A stretch of DNA of 64,000 nt from an uncultured Methylophaga sp. (GCF_947259025.1 NZ_CAMYKO010000004.1:310001-374000); one strand, 5' to 3'; positions 8,862-18,584 are shown, counted from the first letter of the stretch. Program-made: numbers and translations. Notes: generated by a model from the sequence alone, not told the origin.

Positions 8862-9865
8862 GGCGGCGTCAACTCATTCAGTGGCCAGCGCGGCCTGACA
8901 CTGAATACCGGCCGTTCCAGCATGGTCAGCGCTTGCTGCCGGACAGCGCCGGCAAAGGCAATCATTGCGCCGTTATCGCTGCAAAACTGCTGCCTGGGGT
9001 AATACACCTCAACGCCGGGCATGGCATCCAGTTTTTCCCGCAAAGCTTTGTTGGCACTGACGCCGCCGGCGACCACCAGCCGTGAGTGGCCCGTATGCTT
9101 CAATGCCCTTTTGCATTTGATCGCCAGCGTGTCGACCACCGCAGTCTGGAAAGCCAGCGCGATATCGGCTTTGTCCTGTTCGCTTTGCTCACTATCGAGC
9201 CAGGTATTCATGGCAAAGGTTTTCAGGCCACTGAAACTGAAATCCAGACCCGGCCGGTTGGTCATTGGCCGCGGGAACTCATAGCGATCGGGCGTGCCCT
9301 GCTCGGCCTTGGCGGCAAGGTAAGGGCCACCGGGGTATGGCATGCCCAGTAATTTGGCGGTTTTATCAAAGGCTTCACCGACGGCATCATCGACCGACTC
9401 ACCCAGCACTTCGTATTCCCCTACGGCTTTCACATCAACCAGCAGCGTGTGACCGCCGGAGACCAGCAATGAAATAAAGGGAAACGCAGGCGCGGGCTCT
9501 TCCAGTAAAGGCGATAACAGGTGCCCTTCCATATGATTTACAGCCAGCGCGGGTTTATCCAGCGCCCAGGCGATACTGCGACCGATAGCCGCGCCGACCA
9601 GTAAAGCGCCGGCAAGACCTGGCCCGGCAGTGTAGGCCACCGCATCAATTTCATCGCGGGAAAGTTTGGCCTGCGCCAGCACCTCATCGATCAATGGCAG
9701 GGTTTTGCGGATATGGTCACGTGAGGCTAACTCAGGCACTACGCCGCCGTATTCCGCGTGCATTTCAATCTGGCTGAACAAGGCGTGGCTCAGCAGTCCC
9801 TTTTCGGTGTCATACAGGGCGACCCCGGTCTCATCGCAGGAGGATTCGATGCCTAAAACGCGCAT
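8858..9865 (-). CDS. tsaD: tRNA N6-threonylcarbamoyladenosine synthase subunit TsaD
   Basis: A 335-residue ASKHA-fold enzyme that transfers threonylcarbamoyl to A37 of ANN-decoding tRNAs, working with TsaB and TsaE. The start [14 protein letters not shown] is the family N-terminus, so I use ATG 9865 rather than the six-codon longer frame. Metal-binding H111 and H115 lie in [25 protein letters not shown] and GVSANKALR are further signatures. It is divergent from rpsU, the classic arrangement next to the macromolecular-synthesis operon. Confidence 0.97.
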   Translation of the reverse strand: MRVLGIESSCDETGVALYDTEKGLLSHALFSQIEMHAEYGGVVPELASRDHIRKTLPLIDEVLAQAKLSRDEIDAVAYTAGPGLAGALLVGAAIGRSIAWALDKPALAVNHMEGHLLSPLLEEPAPAFPFISLLVSGGHTLLVDVKAVGEYEVLGESVDDAVGEAFDKTAKLLGMPYPGGPYLAAKAEQGTPDRYEFPRPMTNRPGLDFSFSGLKTFAMNTWLDSEQSEQDKADIALAFQTAVVDTLAIKCKRALKHTGHSRLVVAGGVSANKALREKLDAMPGVEVYYPRQQFCSDNGAMIAFAGAVRQQALTMLERPVFSVRPRWPLNELTPP

Positions 9866-9935
9866 TTTTTGATCCTGATTCAATTGCTTAACTGCGGTTA
9901 TTATGCCTTTTTTTGAAATAAAGTGATTTAACAGT

Positions 9936-9963
9936 TTGCTTTCTTGAACATATTTCGTACAAT
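9936..9963 (+). promoter_or_regulatory. Candidate sigma-70 promoter of rpsU
   Basis: TTGCTT (9936-9941) and TACAAT (9958-9963) are separated by 16 bases and lie about 39 bases before the rpsU start. The elements are close to consensus, but the assignment is by eye only. Confidence 0.45.
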
Positions 9964-10001
9964 TGGGGGTTTTCCAAACATGAATTGATTAGGGAATATT
10001 A

Positions 10002-10217
10002 ATGCCTTCAGTACGAGTTAAAGAAAACGAGCCATTTGACGTGGCGCTGCGTCGCTTTAAGCGTTCTTGTGAAAAAGCCGGCACCGTCGCCGAAGCCCGC
10101 GCCCGCGAAGCTTATGAAAAACCAACCACTGCTCGCAAACGCGCTGCAGCCGCTGCGGTTAAACGTCACCAGAAGAAACTGGCCCGCGAAAACGCCAGCC
10201 GCGTTCGTCTGTACTAA
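10002..10217 (+). CDS. rpsU: 30S ribosomal protein S21
   Basis: A 71-residue basic small-subunit protein that helps mRNA binding at initiation. [21 protein letters not shown] at the N-terminus and the Arg/Lys/Ala-rich tail ending in RVRLY are characteristic, and the length is exact. It is the first gene of rpsU-yqeY-dnaG-rpoD and is divergent from tsaD. Confidence 0.98.
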   Translation: MPSVRVKENEPFDVALRRFKRSCEKAGTVAEARAREAYEKPTTARKRAAAAAVKRHQKKLARENASRVRLY

Positions 10218-10244
10218 AAACGATTAGATACAGAGCTCACGACG

Positions 10245-10706
10245 ATGCCGCAAGAAGCCAGTCCGCTAAAAGTCACTATCATGGACAGCGTCAAAGACGC
10301 AATGCGCGCCAAAGAAAAAGAGCGCCTCAATGTCCTGCGTCAGATCACGGCGGCCATCAAACAGGTTGAGGTGGATAACCGCACCGATTTGTCCGACGAC
10401 GACATCGTGGCGATTCTGACCAAAATGACCAAGCAGCGTCGTGAAGCGCTGGAGCAATACGAAAAAGCCGGTCGTGATGATCTGGCCGACATCGAGAAAG
10501 CCGAGCTGGTCATTATCGAAGAATTTCTGCCGGCACAGCTGAGTGATGACGAAATCGCCGAGGCTGTTCAGGCGGCGATCAGTGAAGCCGGTGCTTCCAG
10601 CATTAAGGATATGGGCGCAGTGATGAATGTACTGCGTCCCAAACTGCAGGGCCGTGCCGACATGGGCGCGGTCAGTGGGCAAGTCAAGGCAGCGCTGAAT
10701 AAATAA
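10245..10706 (+). CDS. GatB/YqeY domain protein
   Basis: A 153-residue helical protein of the YqeY family, which is related to the tail domain of the GatB amidotransferase subunit. Visible family stretches are AMRAKEKERLNVLRQI, VDNRTDLSDDDIVAIL and the C-terminal KDMGAVMNVLRPKLQGRADM. Its molecular role is not settled. It commonly lies between rpsU and dnaG, as here (27 and 66 base gaps). The start at 10245 gives a few residues more than many homologues and has only a weak Shine-Dalgarno; ATG 10281 is an alternative. Confidence 0.9.
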   Translation: MPQEASPLKVTIMDSVKDAMRAKEKERLNVLRQITAAIKQVEVDNRTDLSDDDIVAILTKMTKQRREALEQYEKAGRDDLADIEKAELVIIEEFLPAQLSDDEIAEAVQAAISEAGASSIKDMGAVMNVLRPKLQGRADMGAVSGQVKAALNK

Positions 10707-10772
10707 CCACGCTGCCATCGTCTGTCACGACGTGGTTAATATTTCCTCCCGTTTTCAGCCATAATAGCGCTT

Positions 10773-12494
10773 ATGGCTGGTCAAATTCCTACACAATTCA
10801 TTGATGAGTTACTCGCTCGCGTCGATATCGTAGACGTTATCGACGCGCGGGTACCGCTCAAAAAAGCGGGCAAAAATCTGCATGCCTGCTGCCCCTTCCA
10901 TAACGAAAAAACGCCTTCCTTCACGGTCAGTCCTGATAAGCAGTTCTATCATTGCTTTGGTTGTGGTGCCCACGGCACGGCCATCGGCTTTCTGATGGAG
11001 TATGACCAGCTCAGCTTCCCGGAAGCGATTCAGGATCTGGCTGATATGGTAGGCATGACCGTGCCCACAACCCAGCAGGTAAACCTGACACCGGCCAAGC
11101 AGAATCTCTATGATCTGATGGATAAAGTCGGCCGCTATTACGTGCACCAGTTGCATAATCATCCCCAGCGCCAGCCCTTTCTGGATTACCTCAAGCAACG
11201 CGGTCTGTCAGCCAAGACGATTGAAACCTTTGGTCTGGGCATGGCCCCCGAAGGCTGGGATAACGTGCTCAAAACCTTCGGCAATAACCCGCAACTGACC
11301 AAGCAACTGCTTGACGGGGGCCTGCTGATTAAAAATGACAAAGGCCGGACTTACGACCGCTTTCGCAACCGGGTGATGTTTCCTATCCGTGATCGCCGGG
11401 GCAGGGTGATAGGCTTTGGCGGCCGGGTGATGGATGACTCCACGCCCAAGTACCTGAACTCGCCGGAAACGCCGATATTCCATAAGGGGACTGAGCTCTA
11501 CGGGCTGTACCAGGCCAGAAAAGCCAATCGGCGGCTGGAACGGATCCTGATCGTGGAAGGCTATATGGATGTGATCGCACTGGCCGAACATGGCGTCACC
11601 AATGCGGTGGCCACACTGGGTACCTCAACTACAGCCGATCATTTAAGACTGCTATTGAGAGCGGCACCCGAAGTGGTCTTTTGCTTTGATGGCGACCAGG
11701 CCGGCCGGGATGCGGCCTGGCGTGCGGCGGAGAATGCACTGCCCATGCTGGGCGGTAATCAGCAGCTCAAGTTTATGTTCCTGCCCGATGGCGAGGATCC
11801 GGACAGCCTGGTTCGGGGGCAGGGGCCTGAAGCCTTTAATCGGCGGGTGCAACTGGCGCAGAATTACTCCGACTTTTTCTTTGAAACCTTATCCGGCCGG
11901 GTGGACATTAATTCCATGGATGGCCGCGCGCGCCTGGTGGAAATGACCAAGCCTTATCTCAAGCATGTGCCCGCCGGCGTTTACCGCGATATGCTGGAAC
12001 AGCGGTTGGCGGAGCTGAGTAAAACCAACCTGGCAACCCTTAACCGTCATCTGGAAAAACCGGCGCAGCCCGCCAGAAAGCCCGTTAAAAAGCCAACAAT
12101 GGCGACGATGACGCCGATCCGTATGGCTATCACGATTTTGCTGCAGTATCCGATTCTGGCGCGAGAAATTGAAGATATCGCTGTCATCCGTCAGTCTCAG
12201 CAGCCAGGCGTGAATATTTTGGCGGATCTGGTTGAAACCCTGCATCAGCATCCCCATTTAACCACTGCGGCCCTGCTGGAACGCTGGCGTGATAAAGAAA
12301 ACGGGGCGCACCTTCAGAAACTCGCACTGCAACCGCTAAGCCTATCAGCGGACGCGCTCAAACATGAACTCACGGGCATAATTTCTCGCCTAAGTAGGGA
12401 AGCGAAAGAGCAAAGGCTGGAGTATTTAGACAGCAAGCCGTTGAGTGAATTGACTGATGCTGAGAAAGCGGAGTACAGGTCGTTAAGAGGTTAA
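10773..12494 (+). CDS. dnaG: DNA primase
   Basis: A 573-residue primase that makes RNA primers at replication forks. The zinc-binding CHC2 domain is at the N-terminus with C40, H43, C61 and C64. The catalytic core contains the RNA-polymerase-like basic motif (RFRNRVMFPIRD) and the TOPRIM motifs VEGYMDVIAL and FCFDGDQAGRDAA. The C-terminal helicase-binding region follows a Pro/Lys-rich linker (around residues 432-447). It is in the standard place between yqeY and rpoD. Confidence 0.97.
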   Translation: MAGQIPTQFIDELLARVDIVDVIDARVPLKKAGKNLHACCPFHNEKTPSFTVSPDKQFYHCFGCGAHGTAIGFLMEYDQLSFPEAIQDLADMVGMTVPTTQQVNLTPAKQNLYDLMDKVGRYYVHQLHNHPQRQPFLDYLKQRGLSAKTIETFGLGMAPEGWDNVLKTFGNNPQLTKQLLDGGLLIKNDKGRTYDRFRNRVMFPIRDRRGRVIGFGGRVMDDSTPKYLNSPETPIFHKGTELYGLYQARKANRRLERILIVEGYMDVIALAEHGVTNAVATLGTSTTADHLRLLLRAAPEVVFCFDGDQAGRDAAWRAAENALPMLGGNQQLKFMFLPDGEDPDSLVRGQGPEAFNRRVQLAQNYSDFFFETLSGRVDINSMDGRARLVEMTKPYLKHVPAGVYRDMLEQRLAELSKTNLATLNRHLEKPAQPARKPVKKPTMATMTPIRMAITILLQYPILAREIEDIAVIRQSQQPGVNILADLVETLHQHPHLTTAALLERWRDKENGAHLQKLALQPLSLSADALKHELTGIISRLSREAKEQRLEYLDSKPLSELTDAEKAEYRSLRG

Positions 12495-12533
12495 GTAAAT
12501 GTCAATTTTGATGCAAAGGAACAAGCACTTAGG

Positions 12534-12539
12534 TATAAT
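12534..12539 (+). promoter_or_regulatory. Candidate -10 box upstream of rpoD
   Basis: TATAAT sits 42 bases before the rpoD ATG, in the 87-base dnaG-rpoD gap. The best -35-like hexamer (TTGATG) is 20 bases away, longer than ideal. An internal promoter for rpoD inside this operon is known in E. coli, which makes a site here plausible. Confidence 0.4.
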
Positions 12540-12581
12540 GAAAGGTTCACGTCTAAAAGCGTCAGGGGTTAAAGGGGCCGC

Positions 12582-14420
12582 ATGAAAGATCAACAATCAC
12601 GCGTTAAGGAATTGATTGCCTTAGGTAAAGAACGTGGTTACCTCACTTACGGTGAGATCAACGATCACCTGCCAGAGGACCTGGTGGATGCTGATCAGGT
12701 TGAAGATATTGTCAGCATGTTCAGCGATCTGGGTATCATGGTCCACGAGGACGGCATGGATACCGACGAGATGGAACGCCTGGCTGAAGCCATCTCATCC
12801 AACGACGAAGTCTCCGATGAAGAAGCTGCCGCCGTGCTGGCCAGTTCTGACGGTGAATTCGGCCGTACCACCGACCCGGTTCGCATGTATATGCGGGAAA
12901 TGGGTTCGGTAGAACTGCTGACCCGTGAAGGCGAAATCGTCATTGCCAAACGCATCGAAGCCGGTCTGCGTGAAAGCCTGCAGATGCTCTCAACCTACCC
13001 TGCCTGTATCGCCCAGTTCCTGGCCATGTTCGACATGGTGGAAAACGGTGAAATGCGCCTCAATGAGCTGATCAAAGGCTTTGCCTCGGTCGAAGAAGAA
13101 GCCGAGCAGGAAGATGAAGAAGTCAGTGATAGCAGCAGTGATGATGCCGACGTCGATGATGATGACAACGACGACGATGATGACGATAACGATGATGTAG
13201 ATGACGACGAAGATTCCGGTGAGATTGATCCGGAAGAAGCGCGCAGCCGTGTTGAAGCACTGGCCGAAACCTACCAGCGTTATATTGATGGTCAAGGCGA
13301 TGCCGCCGAAGCCGCCCGTGAGCAGGCCAGTACCCTGTTTATGGACTTCAAACTCACGCCTAAAGCGCTGGCTATTCTCAATGCCCTGATGGCAGAAACT
13401 GTGGATGAAATCCGCAGCCAGGAAAAAACCATCATGGAAATCGTGGTTGAACAGGCGCGGATGAATCGTCGTGACTTTATCGATTCGTTCCAGGGTAATG
13501 AAAGTAACACCGAATGGGCGGATAAACATATCCGTGCCAAGAAACATTATTCATCCACCATCAAAAAGCATCACGACGATATTGTCGCCGCACAGAGCAA
13601 ACTGGCAGAAATCGCCGAAACCCGTGGTATTTCCATTGCTGAAATCAAGGAAATCTCACGTCAGATGTCGATTGCCGAAGCCAAGGCCCGTCGTGCCAAG
13701 AAAGAAATGGTGGAAGCCAATCTGCGTCTGGTTATCTCGATTGCCAAGAAATACACCAACCGCGGTTTGCAGTTCCTGGATTTGATTCAGGAAGGTAATA
13801 TCGGCCTGATGAAAGCGGTCGACAAGTTCGAATACCAGCGTGGTTACAAGTTCTCCACCTACGCCACCTGGTGGATTCGTCAGGCGATTACCCGTTCTAT
13901 TGCTGACCAGGCCCGCACCATCCGTATTCCGGTGCATATGATTGAAACCATCAACAAACTCAATCGTGTCGCCCGTCAGATGCTGCAGGAAATGGGCCGT
14001 GAACCGACACCGGATGAGCTGGCAGAACGCGTCGAAATGCCGGAAGACAAAGTCCGTAAAGTGCTCAAAATCTCCAAAGAACCGATTTCCATGGAAACCC
14101 CGATCGGTGATGATGAAGACTCGCATCTGGGTGACTTTGTCGAAGACGTCAACGTGGTATCACCGTCAGACTCGGCCATTATTGAAGGTCTGCGTGAAGC
14201 GACCCAGGGCGTGCTTAACGGCCTTACCGAAAGAGAAGCCAAAGTGCTGCGTATGCGCTTCGGTATCGATATGAATACCGACCACACGCTGGAAGAAGTC
14301 GGTAAACAATTTGACGTGACCCGTGAACGTATTCGTCAGATAGAAGCCAAAGCGCTGCGTAAACTGCGCCATCCAACCCGTTCCGATCAACTGAGAAGCT
14401 TCCTCGATTCAGAGAGCTAA
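12582..14420 (+). CDS. rpoD: RNA polymerase primary sigma factor (sigma-70)
   Basis: A 612-residue housekeeping sigma factor. Region 1.1 is at the N-terminus ([18 protein letters not shown]), followed by region 1.2 ([11 protein letters not shown]). A long non-conserved region contains a strongly acidic Asp/Ser run at about residues 172-214. Region 2 follows ([20 protein letters not shown] and [13 protein letters not shown]), then region 3 and region 4, whose helix-turn-helix includes [20 protein letters not shown]. The stop is 10 bases before a tRNA gene with no terminator between, so the tRNA may be carried on the rpoD transcript. Confidence 0.98.
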   Translation: MKDQQSRVKELIALGKERGYLTYGEINDHLPEDLVDADQVEDIVSMFSDLGIMVHEDGMDTDEMERLAEAISSNDEVSDEEAAAVLASSDGEFGRTTDPVRMYMREMGSVELLTREGEIVIAKRIEAGLRESLQMLSTYPACIAQFLAMFDMVENGEMRLNELIKGFASVEEEAEQEDEEVSDSSSDDADVDDDDNDDDDDDNDDVDDDEDSGEIDPEEARSRVEALAETYQRYIDGQGDAAEAAREQASTLFMDFKLTPKALAILNALMAETVDEIRSQEKTIMEIVVEQARMNRRDFIDSFQGNESNTEWADKHIRAKKHYSSTIKKHHDDIVAAQSKLAEIAETRGISIAEIKEISRQMSIAEAKARRAKKEMVEANLRLVISIAKKYTNRGLQFLDLIQEGNIGLMKAVDKFEYQRGYKFSTYATWWIRQAITRSIADQARTIRIPVHMIETINKLNRVARQMLQEMGREPTPDELAERVEMPEDKVRKVLKISKEPISMETPIGDDEDSHLGDFVEDVNVVSPSDSAIIEGLREATQGVLNGLTEREAKVLRMRFGIDMNTDHTLEEVGKQFDVTRERIRQIEAKALRKLRHPTRSDQLRSFLDSES

Positions 14421-14430
14421 TCCCGATCCC

Positions 14431-14507
<77 letters not shown>

Positions 14508-14513
14508 AACACC

Positions 14514-14549
14514 AAAGCCCCGCGATTAATCCCGCGGGGCTTTTTTGTT
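14514..14549 (+). terminator. Intrinsic terminator after the tRNA
   Basis: The hairpin GCCCCGCG-attaatcc-CGCGGGGC is followed by six T, starting 10 bases after the tRNA CCA. It would end the rpsU-rpoD-tRNA transcript. Confidence 0.93.
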
Positions 14550-14706
14550 TGTCCCTTTTTTATCTTCACGCGCTAAAGTCAGTCTTCAAGCCGCTTGGCG
14601 GCATCTCCGGCTAGAAAATAAGCAGCTGTTTTTGTTAGCTATTTTGGACATTTCTAATTTGAGGCGATAGTGTGGTTGTGCACAATCAAAATAAAAAGGG
14701 AGTGAT

Positions 14707-16155
14707 ATGAGTCAGATAGCTGCTTTTTGGAATCAGTATGAAAGCTCGGTGCTACTGTTTGTAGTCGCCGTTTTATATCTAATCGGCTTTTACATTGTCG
14801 CGCGCATTGTCAAAAGCATCTTTCATCGTATTTTAGTTAAAACCGAGATCGATAACCGCTTTACCAAAACTGTGGGGTTAAGTGATAGTTTCCCCATAGA
14901 AAAAGTGATCTCGGTGACCGCATTCTGGATCATCATGGTGTTCGGCCTGTTGACCTTCTTCGACAAGCTGGACTTAAAGACGGTGACCCAGCCACTGAAT
15001 GCGTTACTTACCGAAATCTTTACCTATTTGCCTAAACTGGGGGCGGCTGCAGGTTTATTGATATTGGCCTGGATCTTGGCCTCATTGCTGGAAAAGGGGA
15101 TTACTAAAGCTTCTTCTGTGGCCAGACTGGATGAGCGCCTGAATAACCTGGATGAGGATCAGGAAGAACAGTTGTCTGTCAGCAAGTCCTTTGCGCGTGC
15201 CGGTTACTGGCTGGTATTCCTGCTGTTTCTGCCGATGGTGCTGGGCGTGCTGCAGATGGAGAGCCTGGTAACACCACTGCAGGATATGTTTGCCAAGCTG
15301 TTCAGCTACCTGCCTAATATCATATCGGCTGCTTTGATCTTTGCTGTCGGTTATTTTGTGGCCAGACTGGTCAAGCAGGTGGTCTCAAGCCTGTCGGCGG
15401 CGGCCGGTATAGATAACTTCAGTAACCGGGTGGGGATAGAGAGCAAGTTTTCTACCCTGCTGGGCACGGTGGTTTATACCTTTATTCTGCTGTTGGTCAT
15501 TGTTCAATCGCTGGATGCCCTCAAAATTGCGGCGATCTCCGCACCGGCACAGAATATGATCCAGATGATCTTCGCGGCGATCCCCGGCATTCTGGCGGCG
15601 GCGCTGGTGATCGGCATTTCTTATTACATCGGTAAGCTGGTCGCGCAATTAGTGACTGATCTGCTTACTGCCGCTGGATTTAATAAGATGGTCACCAATC
15701 TGGGTTTTGAAATGGGCTCAGAACGCACCCCAAGTCAGTATGCCGGTAGCCTGGTGTTACTGGGCGTGATTTTGTTTGCCATTCTCGGTGCCACCGAGCT
15801 ACTCAGCTTTGAGCCGCTGAGCGCGATTGTCACGGCGATGATCGAGTTTGCTGTTCAGGTGATACTGGCTGCGCTGATACTGGCAGTGGGTATTTATCTG
15901 GCCAGAAAAGTGAAATCACTGGTGGCTGAGGCCGGCATGCCCAATGCGGCGGCCAGCCTGGCCAGTGTGGCTATCCTGTTCCTGACTATTGCCATGGCGC
16001 TGCGTCAACTGGGACTGGCGCAGGATATTATCAATATTGCCTTTGGCCTGATGCTGGGCGCTGTAGCCGTTGGTGCAGCGATTGCGATCGGTCTGGGCAG
16101 TAAGGAGATCGCCGGACAGGAAGTGCAGGCAATGCTGGAGAAATTCAGAAAATAA
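14707..16155 (+). CDS. Multi-spanning membrane protein with MscS-like conserved TM-helix repeats
   Basis: A 482-residue, very hydrophobic protein with at least ten membrane segments in repeated units. Each unit has a helix pair around phrases such as LPKLGAAAGLLILAWILASLL, LPNIISAALIFAVGYFVARLV and IPGILAAALVIGISYYIGKLV. These match the conserved TM-helix family found in mechanosensitive-channel-like proteins. The C-terminus (GLGSKEIAGQEVQ) resembles the GLGS-AG segment after the pore helix of MscS. No soluble MscS beta domain follows, so channel activity is uncertain. It is monocistronic between terminators. Confidence 0.75.
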   Translation: MSQIAAFWNQYESSVLLFVVAVLYLIGFYIVARIVKSIFHRILVKTEIDNRFTKTVGLSDSFPIEKVISVTAFWIIMVFGLLTFFDKLDLKTVTQPLNALLTEIFTYLPKLGAAAGLLILAWILASLLEKGITKASSVARLDERLNNLDEDQEEQLSVSKSFARAGYWLVFLLFLPMVLGVLQMESLVTPLQDMFAKLFSYLPNIISAALIFAVGYFVARLVKQVVSSLSAAAGIDNFSNRVGIESKFSTLLGTVVYTFILLLVIVQSLDALKIAAISAPAQNMIQMIFAAIPGILAAALVIGISYYIGKLVAQLVTDLLTAAGFNKMVTNLGFEMGSERTPSQYAGSLVLLGVILFAILGATELLSFEPLSAIVTAMIEFAVQVILAALILAVGIYLARKVKSLVAEAGMPNAAASLASVAILFLTIAMALRQLGLAQDIINIAFGLMLGAVAVGAAIAIGLGSKEIAGQEVQAMLEKFRK

Positions 16156-16166
16156 AACCTATAACC

Positions 16167-16194
16167 CTGAGCCCCGCCATCTGGTGGGGCTCAG
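16167..16194. terminator. Hairpin between convergent genes, possible bidirectional terminator
   Basis: A 12-base-pair stem (CTGAGCCCCGCC, loop ATCT, GGTGGGGCTCAG, with one G-T pair) lies between the channel-like gene and the convergent Trp-rich gene. T-rich stretches follow on either side but are interrupted, so strength is uncertain. Confidence 0.55.
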
Positions 16195-16236
16195 TCTTAT
16201 CTGTTCACTGTTAAACAACCCTCGCGGCCGGGAAAT

Positions 16237-16452
16237 CTACTTCCAGCCGGCTTTCCACTTGTTGTCGTCTTTGAGGCTGTGCCAGTCAATGCGGTATGTG
16301 CGTCCGCTGATGACGGCCTCAAGTTCACAGTTTGTGGCAATGCCTTTTTCATCGAACGTTACTTGCGTGACGATAAAGTGCTTTTCTTTGTTGGCAGGGG
16401 TGACAGCAGTCCATTTGCTGCCTTGTAACTTGGTCGGATTTATACGATTCAT
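16237..16452 (-). CDS. Small tryptophan-rich protein (TIGR02450-like)
   Basis: A 71-residue protein with the pattern of the small Trp-rich family: NPTKLQGSKWTAVTPANKEKHF at the N-terminus, an internal VTFDEKG, and DWHSLKDDNKWKAGWK at the end. The function is unknown in the family. It is convergent with the channel-like gene and divergent from pdxH, with 97 bases between the starts. Confidence 0.8.
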   Translation of the reverse strand: MNRINPTKLQGSKWTAVTPANKEKHFIVTQVTFDEKGIATNCELEAVISGRTYRIDWHSLKDDNKWKAGWK

Positions 16453-16549
16453 AGCTTGCCTTGCTTAAAAACTGTCACAGATTATTCACGATCCGAGTGA
16501 GTAAACTGTGAACATCAAAACACGCGCTTCGAAGAGGGCAAGATAAGCG

Positions 16550-17200
16550 ATGACAAGCGATAATGCTTCACTACAGGCGCTCAGAAAGACCTACCAGAAA
16601 GGTTGTCTTGATGAAGCACAGGCGTTTAGCGATCCGTTTCAGCAATTCCAGCATTGGTTTGAGCAGGCCCTGAAACACGGACTATTTGAGCCCAACGCAA
16701 TGACATTATCGACCGTGGATGAGCGGGGCAGACCGTCAAGCCGACCAGTGTTGATCAAGGAATATGATGACGCGGGCCTGATTTGGTATTCAAACTATCA
16801 GAGCCGGAAAGGGCAGGCACTGGAACATAACCCTTTTGCGTCGTTGCAGTTTTATTGGGCCGAGCTTGAGCGTGTCATTAGAATTGAGGGGCAGGTAGAA
16901 AAAATCCCGCCTTCACAATCTGACGCTTATTTTCATTCACGGCCCCTGGGCAGCCGAATCAGTGCCTGGGCATCCCCACAAAGCCGGGTTATTGTTAATC
17001 GTGACCAAATACTTGGGTGGGCCGATGAGTATCAGGCGCTATACGGGGATGCGCCGCCACGACCTCCTCACTGGGGAGGCTATCGATTAAAACCTGATTA
17101 CTGGGAGTTTTGGCAGGGCAGGCCTTCAAGGCTGCATGATCGCATTGCCTATCGCTTGACTGATACAGGGCAGTGGCTTCAGCAACGCCTCGCCCCGTGA
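16550..17200 (+). CDS. pdxH: Pyridoxamine/pyridoxine 5'-phosphate oxidase
   Basis: A 216-residue FMN enzyme that makes pyridoxal 5'-phosphate. Visible family blocks are [59 protein letters not shown], and the C-terminal [11 protein letters not shown] with [13 protein letters not shown]. All FMN- and phosphate-binding signatures are present and the length is standard. It stands alone on the plus strand. Confidence 0.96.
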   Translation: MTSDNASLQALRKTYQKGCLDEAQAFSDPFQQFQHWFEQALKHGLFEPNAMTLSTVDERGRPSSRPVLIKEYDDAGLIWYSNYQSRKGQALEHNPFASLQFYWAELERVIRIEGQVEKIPPSQSDAYFHSRPLGSRISAWASPQSRVIVNRDQILGWADEYQALYGDAPPRPPHWGGYRLKPDYWEFWQGRPSRLHDRIAYRLTDTGQWLQQRLAP

Positions 17201-17211
17201 AACTTGAGCAT

Positions 17212-17244
17212 TAAATAGAAACAGGCCCACGTGCAGTGGGCCTG
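17212..17244 (-). terminator. Terminator for the minus-strand entericidin-like gene
   Basis: The stem CAGGCCCAC/GTGGGCCTG is followed by TTTCTATTT when read on the minus strand. It lies 19 bases beyond the small lipoprotein stop. Confidence 0.6.
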
Positions 17245-17262
17245 AAAAAGTAGTGATGGGAT

Positions 17263-17403
17263 CTAGTAGTTTTTGTTCTCGTCGGCACTGTCTTCAATGG
17301 CATCGCCAGCCGCTTCCACGTCTTTGCCGACGCCTTCAACGGTATTACAGGCAGTGAGACTGAGGCTGAATGCCAAGGTCAGTAAAAGCGTTAAAAATTT
17401 CAT
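17263..17403 (-). CDS. Entericidin-like small lipoprotein (copy 1)
   Basis: A 46-residue product with a type II signal peptide ending in LTAC, then NTVEGVGKDVEAAGDAIEDSA, the hallmark of the EcnA/EcnB family. The upstream Shine-Dalgarno is AAGGAG, which decides ATG 17403 over an upstream in-frame codon. Entericidins are small outer-membrane lipoproteins linked to envelope stress or an antidote/toxin pair. It lies directly downstream of a Crp/Fnr-type regulator on the same strand. A close relative is at 19601-19741. Confidence 0.85.
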   Translation of the reverse strand: MKFLTLLLTLAFSLSLTACNTVEGVGKDVEAAGDAIEDSADENKNY

Positions 17404-17435
17404 CAGTTTCTCCTTGTTTGGCGCTAAGTAAAAAT

Positions 17436-18176
17436 TTACAACCTGGTCCATTCAGGACTGGTGTCCAGATAGGCTCTGTCAAAGCCAGACAATTCGATCA
17501 GACCTTCCAGGTCAAGAATGTGCAAATTGCCGTTTTGATGATCAAGCAAGCCCAACGTTTTGAGTTGTTTGAAAGTGCGGCTGATATGCACCGATGACAA
17601 GCCCAGTGTGTCGCCGAGCATGCTTTGATTAATCGGTAGTTCAAAAGGCATATTGCGCAAGGTCAGTCTGACCTTGATTTCAACGATAAAGTGCGCCAGC
17701 CGTTCCAGTGCATTACGCCGACCAATATTGGTGACCCGCTCTATCAGCATTGATTGTTCCCGGGCCATGGCCAGAAAAAATAAATCGGTCAGTTTAGGAG
17801 ACTGCTCAAAAATCTCCGTCAGACGCTGCTTTGGAAAAGGGCAGGCCAAGGCATCGGTCATCGCGTAAAACTCGGTCAGGCTATGCCGCATGCCCATCTC
17901 GCGTAAGCCCAGGATCTGGCCAGGCAAGAAAATATCCAGAACCTGCCGCTGACCATCAGCGAGAATGCGTGTCGCACAGGCCCAGCCCGACTTGAGCATA
18001 AACAGTCGGTCACTGAACTCACCTTCCGCCGTCAAGGTAGCGTTCACCGGGTAATGGCGGGCATCCTGCTCCAGCGCTTGCAGCAAGGTCATTTCCCTGT
18101 CTGAGAGTGTTGAAATGTTCTCAAACTGAGGAATCAGAAGGCTCCTGTTGTCCGGTGCTTTGACAGTCGAATCCAT
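17436..18176 (-). CDS. Crp/Fnr-family transcriptional regulator
   Basis: A 246-residue protein with an N-terminal cyclic-nucleotide-binding-like beta-barrel (FMLKSGWACATRILADGQRQVLDIFLPGQILG). A dimerisation helix follows, then a C-terminal Crp-type winged helix with LGDTLGLSSVHISRTFKQLK as the recognition region. There are no FNR-type N-terminal cysteines, so an oxygen-sensing Fe-S cluster is unlikely and the ligand is unknown. It sits 32 bases upstream of an entericidin-like gene. An inverted repeat TTAAC-N4-GTTAA at 18495-18508, with Crp/Fnr-like spacing, is a possible target. Confidence 0.88.
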   Translation of the reverse strand: MDSTVKAPDNRSLLIPQFENISTLSDREMTLLQALEQDARHYPVNATLTAEGEFSDRLFMLKSGWACATRILADGQRQVLDIFLPGQILGLREMGMRHSLTEFYAMTDALACPFPKQRLTEIFEQSPKLTDLFFLAMAREQSMLIERVTNIGRRNALERLAHFIVEIKVRLTLRNMPFELPINQSMLGDTLGLSSVHISRTFKQLKTLGLLDHQNGNLHILDLEGLIELSGFDRAYLDTSPEWTRL

Positions 18177-18262
18177 GAATGCTCACTTGTATGAAACAGC
18201 GCGACATGAGCCAATGAGCATTCATTGAATTCAGTGTCTGCCTTGCCGGCGACCATCACTGC

Positions 18263-18430
18263 TTATTCAAGCGGTGGGCGGCGACCAGTAATAAAGAAAA
18301 TGACGGCCAGGATCAGGCCAATCACGAATAAAATCCAGGCAATATTAGTGGCGGTACCGGCGATGCCACTCAGTCCCAGTGCCCCGGCAATGATGCCGAT
18401 AATCAGAAATGTTAAAGCCCAACTCAACAT
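18263..18430 (-). CDS. Small DUF1328 (YtjA-type) membrane protein
   Basis: A 55-residue, two-helix membrane protein. The N-terminus [19 protein letters not shown] and the following [19 protein letters not shown] match the DUF1328/YtjA family closely. The Shine-Dalgarno AGGAG precedes ATG 18430. The function is unknown; such genes are often stress-induced next to ElaB/YqjD and small lipoproteins, which fits this neighbourhood. It is divergent from the acidic lipoprotein at 18585. Confidence 0.85.
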   Translation of the reverse strand: MLSWALTFLIIGIIAGALGLSGIAGTATNIAWILFVIGLILAVIFFITGRRPPLE

Positions 18431-18494
18431 AGTTCATCTCCTCGTTTGTAAACAATTGACCATGTCACAATAATCAAGCTTTCACAAAGCGTCT

Positions 18495-18508
18495 TTAACC
18501 TATGTTAA
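18495..18508. promoter_or_regulatory. Inverted repeat TTAAC-N4-GTTAA, candidate regulator site
   Basis: A perfect 5-4-5 palindrome in the 154-base gap between the divergent DUF1328 and small lipoprotein genes. The spacing equals that of Crp/Fnr-family boxes (TTGAT-N4-ATCAA for FNR), and a Crp/Fnr-type regulator is encoded about 320 bases away. The link is inference. Confidence 0.4.
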
Positions 18509-18584
18509 GGCAAGACGGGAGTCATGGCATTTATGCTGTTTTGCGAGTACATTCATTAGACACTATTTTCCTGAAGGAGGAAAT

